A stretch of 6,704 bases of DNA from Pseudomonadota bacterium. GTDB lineage: Bacteria > Pseudomonadota > Alphaproteobacteria > Rhizobiales > Aestuariivirgaceae. Below, piece by piece: positions 5,444-6,704 of the stretch (its first letter is position 1; each line of letters begins with the position of its first letter). The DNA is taken from NCBI GenBank assembly GCA_016522385.1, contig JAEKFU010000103.1:1-6704 (forward strand), given 5' to 3'. Made by a program: the position numbers and the translations under genes. A model generated the notes under the pieces. That model was given only the letters and a program-made list of their open reading frames with translations. It searched no databases and had not been told where the DNA came from.

Positions 5444-6704
5444 TCACCCCATCAATGCGGGCAAACGCAAGGTCACCATCAGACCGCAGAGATGCCCCTT
5501 GCCCAACTTGACCGTGCCGTTATACATGCCAGCCGTCTCGGAGACGATTGACAGACCAAGCCCGGATCCCGGTTTGGTCTCATCGAGCCGCTGTCCACGT
5601 TCGAGCGCCTGATTGCGTTTGTCATCCGGTAGTCCCGGTCCGTCGTCCGCAACCGTGATCTCGCACCATAAGCGGCCATCGTCTGCTTGCGATTCCGCCA
5701 GCCGGATCGCCACTTCTACACGGCTTGCTGTCCACTTGAACGCATTGTCGAGCAGGTTGCCGACCATCTCTTCAAGATCCTGACGTTCGCCGCGGAACTT
5801 GAGTTTGTCGGGGCACGTGATTTCGACATTAATATTTTTGTCGGCATGTATCTTCAGCAAGGTGCGCACGATGGCATCGACGACCTCTTTGGGATCGCTC
5901 GATGTGCCAAGCGAACGAGCCCGGGCTGCGCGACGGGCACGATCGAGATACATGTTGATCTGATCGCGCATGACCCCCGTCTGCTGGTTGACTTTCCCAG
6001 CCAGGCCTTGCGAGTTGATTTCGGCCTCGTTCGCCAGAACGCTCAGTGGCGTCTTGAGCGCATGTGCCAAGTTGCCCACCTGGGTGCGGGCGCGTTCGAC
6101 CACCTCGGTATTTGATTTGACCAGCAGATTAAGCTCGTGAGCGACCGGTTCAATCTCGACGGGATAGTGTTCATTCAAGGTTTCGGACTTTCCCTGGCGG
6201 ATCGATGTCAACTCCTCTTCCAAGACCCTAAGTGGTCGCATGGCAAAGCGCACTTGGGCAAGCACTGCGATCAAGAGGCCGGCCCCCAGTAGTCCCAGAA
6301 CAATAATCAACGCGTTCTCGAAGGCCGTGATTTCAGACCGCAATTCATCAAAATTGCCCGCAACAACAAAGGAATACTGATGCTTGCTGCCAAACAACGT
6401 ATAGCGCTGTTCAATGGCCCTAAGTCGCGTACCTTCGCTGTCGGAGAGATAGACCCGAGCGACGCCGGCCTTGTCACGCGGTGCGGCTTCGAGATCACCC
6501 AGGTAAAGCCGCTGCTCAAGCAAGGATGTCGATACCATCTCATTTTTGTCCTCACCGAGCGCAGTGACCTGCCAGTACCAGCCGGACAGCGGCAGATTGA
6601 ATCGGGTATCAGCAATCGCGCCGGGCATGGTCAGGCGGCTGCGTTCATCCAGTTCGACGCTTGCGAGAAGTCCGTCTAGGACGGCCTGTAGTCGAGCGTC
6701 GAAG
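5444..6704 (-). CDS. Sensor histidine kinase, N-terminus cut by window edge
   Basis: The frame ends at the TGA at 5444-5446 and stays open to the window edge, giving about 420 visible residues. The Met at 6626-6628 is not the start, because the 25 residues before it (FDARLQAVLDGLLASVELDE and onward) look like the usual start of an extracytoplasmic sensor region. Residues ~1-128 are periplasmic sensor (with PLSGWYWQV), followed by a membrane helix (~131-149, IIVLGLLGAGLLIAVLA) and a HAMP-like linker (~152-195). The HisKA H-box LAHALKTPLSVL has the phospho-acceptor His at ~214 (codon 6062-6064). The ATPase domain has the N-box NLLDNAFKW (~316), G1 DDGPGLP (~354) and G2 GSGLGLS (~380). The first membrane helix must lie upstream of the window. 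It resembles PhoQ/FeuQ-like kinases of Rhizobiales, but the stimulus is unknown. A response regulator gene would be expected beyond 6704. It converges on the GlxA-type regulator and is probably unrelated to sarcosine use. Confidence 0.93.
   Translation of the reverse strand, partial: FDARLQAVLDGLLASVELDERSRLTMPGAIADTRFNLPLSGWYWQVTALGEDKNEMVSTSLLEQRLYLGDLEAAPRDKAGVARVYLSDSEGTRLRAIEQRYTLFGSKHQYSFVVAGNFDELRSEITAFENALIIVLGLLGAGLLIAVLAQVRFAMRPLRVLEEELTSIRQGKSETLNEHYPVEIEPVAHELNLLVKSNTEVVERARTQVGNLAHALKTPLSVLANEAEINSQGLAGKVNQQTGVMRDQINMYLDRARRAARARSLGTSSDPKEVVDAIVRTLLKIHADKNINVEITCPDKLKFRGERQDLEEMVGNLLDNAFKWTASRVEVAIRLAESQADDGRLWCEITVADDGPGLPDDKRNQALERGQRLDETKPGSGLGLSIVSETAGMYNGTVKLGKGHLCGLMVTLRLPALMG

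Noticed and set aside
5687..6115. A 142-residue open frame on the plus strand inside the histidine kinase
   Set aside because: It is antisense to the H-box and N-box region of a clear kinase and has no domain of its own.
1..6704. Search for CRISPR arrays, tRNA or rRNA genes, insertion sequences, tandem repeats and phage or defence genes
   Set aside because: No regularly spaced repeats, cloverleaf-like segments, transposase motifs or terminal inverted repeats were seen; almost all of the sequence is explained by conserved metabolic and signalling genes.

Overview
The window is a stretch of ordinary, gene-dense bacterial chromosome. Its moderately GC-rich codon use, and the close match of the proteins to marine or soil alphaproteobacterial (Rhizobiales-type) versions as I remember them, suggest an alphaproteobacterium. 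That placement is an inference from family resemblance, not a database result.

Left part, positions 1-4217, plus strand: the end of a heterotetrameric sarcosine oxidase operon in the classical order soxB-soxD-soxA-soxG. Only the last 55 codons of soxB are present. soxD, soxA and soxG are complete. The genes are tightly packed: an 11-nt gap between soxB and soxD, a 4-nt ATGA overlap between soxD and soxA, and an 8-nt overlap between soxA and soxG. This fits translational coupling of subunits needed in equal amounts. The enzyme oxidises sarcosine (N-methylglycine) to glycine, makes H2O2, and passes the methyl carbon to tetrahydrofolate as 5,10-methylene-THF. SoxB (flavin) does the oxidation, SoxA carries the NAD site and the folate-dependent half reaction, SoxG packs against SoxA, and SoxD is a small zinc-binding subunit.

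Middle, 4218-4392: a 175-bp intergenic region with a perfect 5-bp inverted repeat (4348-4360) and weak promoter-like and hairpin candidates. Next, at 4393-5403 on the same strand, is a complete GlxA/GbdR-type regulator with an N-terminal DJ-1/PfpI-like domain and a C-terminal AraC helix-turn-helix domain. Related regulators control glycine betaine, dimethylglycine and sarcosine catabolism in other proteobacteria, so it is the obvious candidate controller of the sox operon.

Right part, 5444-6704, minus strand: a membrane sensor histidine kinase that converges on the regulator and is cut at its N-terminus by the window edge. A small hairpin in the 40-bp convergent gap (5416-5433) may terminate one or both transcripts. 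A partner response regulator would be expected just beyond position 6704.

I found no RNA genes, mobile elements, CRISPR arrays or evidence of an unknown system. The most notable details are a Cys in place of the usual His at one SoxD zinc-ligand position and the inverted repeat upstream of the regulator.
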